DNA of 64,000 nt from assembly GCF_963678635.1 (NCBI RefSeq), contig NC_087067.1, positions 44,577,129 through 44,641,128 on the forward strand. The letters run 5' to 3'. The stretch is from Symsagittifera roscoffensis (Eukaryota > Xenacoelomorpha > Acoela > Convolutidae). Below, piece after piece: positions 62,649-64,000 of this stretch. The notes under the pieces are model-generated. The model searched no databases. It was given only the letters and a program-made list of their open reading frames with translations, and had not been told where the DNA came from. The translations under genes and the position numbers were made by a program. Numbering within the stretch: the stretch's first letter is position 1; each line of letters starts with the position of its first letter.

Positions 62649-63470
62649 CACTGACAGAAAAAGTTCATATTTCTATTATATGATGATTTTCGTGATCTAT
62701 TGTTTGAATAGTGTCTATTCGTAGAGTTTGAATGGGAACTGGATGCAGATGCAAATTCTGTTCTGTTTGAATTCGATCGCGAATAGTTATTTCGATATTG
62801 ATTATTTTGACTATTTGATCGACTATATCTATTTTGTGAGAAATTTCGTGAGTTTCTTTGTTCTGGAGATCTACCTCTATAACTTGAGCTATATAGTGAT
62901 TGGTTTCTTGAGTAATTCGAATTGCCTGGGAGTGATTTTCCAGAGCTATTATTACTGTATACATTTTTGTTTGGTAGATTTTGATTTTTTTTCATGTACT
63001 GATAGAATGAGTTATTCGGTTCTCTGTACTTTTGTGGTTTATTCTGATTATCCTGCTGTTTTTGTCTACGTTCGGCAATACCGTGTCCGTATCTTCGGCA
63101 ATAATTACACCATTTTTTGACCCAGTCACACAAATGTATATATTCTATTCTGTGACCTTTGAAGTTTGGGTTTTTCTCATATGTTTAGAATTTCGGTAGT
63201 TTTTTCAGATAGTTCTACATCTGATTCCTGGATGTTAGTTTTATGTGTAGTATTTGTTTCGATTCTATTAACATATTGTAGTTTGAAATTTTCTGTTTCT
63301 AGTTTCATTGTGATTTCTGCCTGTTCTATTTTATCAACTATCTTTCTAAAATCTAAATCTGGTTCTCGAATTGAAGAAGGATGAGATGCTCTCTTTTTTA
63401 TAGCTATTTTTCGTAAATGAGGTGTCAGAGTAAACAAACGCGCACCTACACATACTACCAATTTATACAA
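62649..63470 (-). pseudogene. Inverted Gag C-terminal part, third partial copy
   Basis: Minus-strand homolog of 56820-57613. Frames at 63470-63177 (RKIAIKKRASHPSSIREPD) and 63133-62549 are separated by a break. The knuckle reads CNYCRRYGHGIAERR: the last cysteine is replaced by arginine, so the zinc site is lost. In contrast the downstream Ser/Asn/Arg/Tyr-rich tail is in frame here, unlike the two tandem copies. A stretch at about 63119-63156 has been replaced by sequence from the adjacent ORF-C. Confidence 0.65.
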
Positions 63471-63480
63471 AATTACTTTG

Positions 63481-63952
63481 ATCTACACACACCATCACAA
63501 CAATCCCACCATCGTTTTCAGTTTAATAACTCTAAATAGACATCACCATTTTTCTCAACTTTACATATTGCATTAAAAATACTAACCTCCAAGTCATTCT
63601 CCGCAACTATAACCCAGTCACACAAATGTATATATTCTGTGACGTCACTAAGACCTTCAACGATGAAGAATCCCGACCCTCCATAATCCCGCATGAATTC
63701 ATCCAACCGATCGAAATACCTATATTAGAATTCGTTCACAACACAAAATATAATCATAAAATTTACAATCTAACCCAGAACACACCTCATGAATTTGCAG
63801 TAGGCACCGAAGGACTAAACGTCATCAAAGCACTTCAATTGCTTTGGCCACTGCTGCAAACTAAAAATATCATACGCATACTAGCTAAATTACTCACAAC
63901 ATCAGACCTGATTCACGACATCTTCCCACACGGCTTTTTCCCAGATGATTAA
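63481..63952 (+). pseudogene. ORF-C C-terminal part, third copy
   Basis: Follows the inverted Gag fragment in the same order as at 61084-61565. The frame from 63626 (MYIFCDVTKTFNDEESRPS…) to TAA 63950-63952 keeps SIIPHEFIQPIEIPILEF, NTKYNHK and NIIRILAKLLTTSD. The upstream part is in other frames. Confidence 0.5.
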
Positions 63953-63953
63953 G

Positions 63954-64000
63954 GCAAGTATAATTTTAAATAATCTTAATTAATAAATTTAAATTAGTAC
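63954..64000 (+). other. Start of ORF-C intron, third copy (cut by window end)
   Basis: GCAAGT stands where the other copies have GTAAGT, so it is either a GC-type donor or a mutated site. The sequence then follows the copy at 61567 up to …TTAGTAC, exactly the start of its TACTAAC motif, at the last base. Confidence 0.5.

Overview
This is a eukaryotic nuclear window, probably from an invertebrate animal. It is AT-rich and almost wholly repetitive, with no operon or bacterial signals. Direct evidence is an LTR-retroelement family with a Gag CCHC knuckle and a spliceosomal-type intron, two non-autonomous DNA transposons with perfect 8-bp target duplications, a BED-finger (hAT-related) reading frame, and a huge simple-sequence array. 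I cannot name the species.

Left part (1-13991): a minus-strand internal-deletion copy of the retroelement (1-2486); a hAT-type MITE with TSD (2666-3097); a decayed unassigned coding fragment (3691-4099); a second MITE with TSD (4505-4732); a truncated third MITE (5365-5549). Then comes a long decayed plus-strand retroelement (5581-12718): LTR, small ORF-A, ORF-B (Gag N-terminal part), an envelope-like membrane remnant, ORF-C, a short intron just after the ORF-C stop, a 3' noncoding region and a truncated 3' LTR. No reverse transcriptase, protease or integrase is visible anywhere in the window.

Middle (13992-48250): about 34 kb of pentamers, mainly CCAAA and CCAGA on the plus strand (TTTGG/TCTGG on the minus strand), all in one orientation. 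Fifteen copies of a roughly 65-140 bp 'island' interrupt it. A roughly 11.5 kb block, including its 0.54-kb unique leader, is tandemly duplicated (13992-25561 and 25562-37084), and 1.29-kb higher-order units lie inside each copy. Long reading frames here are a by-product of the repeat, not genes.

Right part (48251-64000): the only long intact ordinary reading frame, a 489-residue BED-finger protein (49153-50622), and a convergent 89-residue ORF with a four-cysteine knuckle (51061-51330). Then follows another retroelement copy (51991 to the window end) that has been rearranged. Its Gag C-terminal/zinc-knuckle part is inverted relative to the Gag N-terminal part, and that chimera is duplicated in tandem (3470 bp). 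The ORF-C tail and its intron follow, and a third partial chimera runs off the window.

The best candidates for something undescribed are: (a) the islanded pentamer array; (b) the retroelement family with overlapping ORF-A/ORF-B, an unrecognised ORF-C and a conserved intron placed at the ORF-C stop codon; and (c) the tandemly amplified retroelement chimera with an inverted Gag C-terminus.
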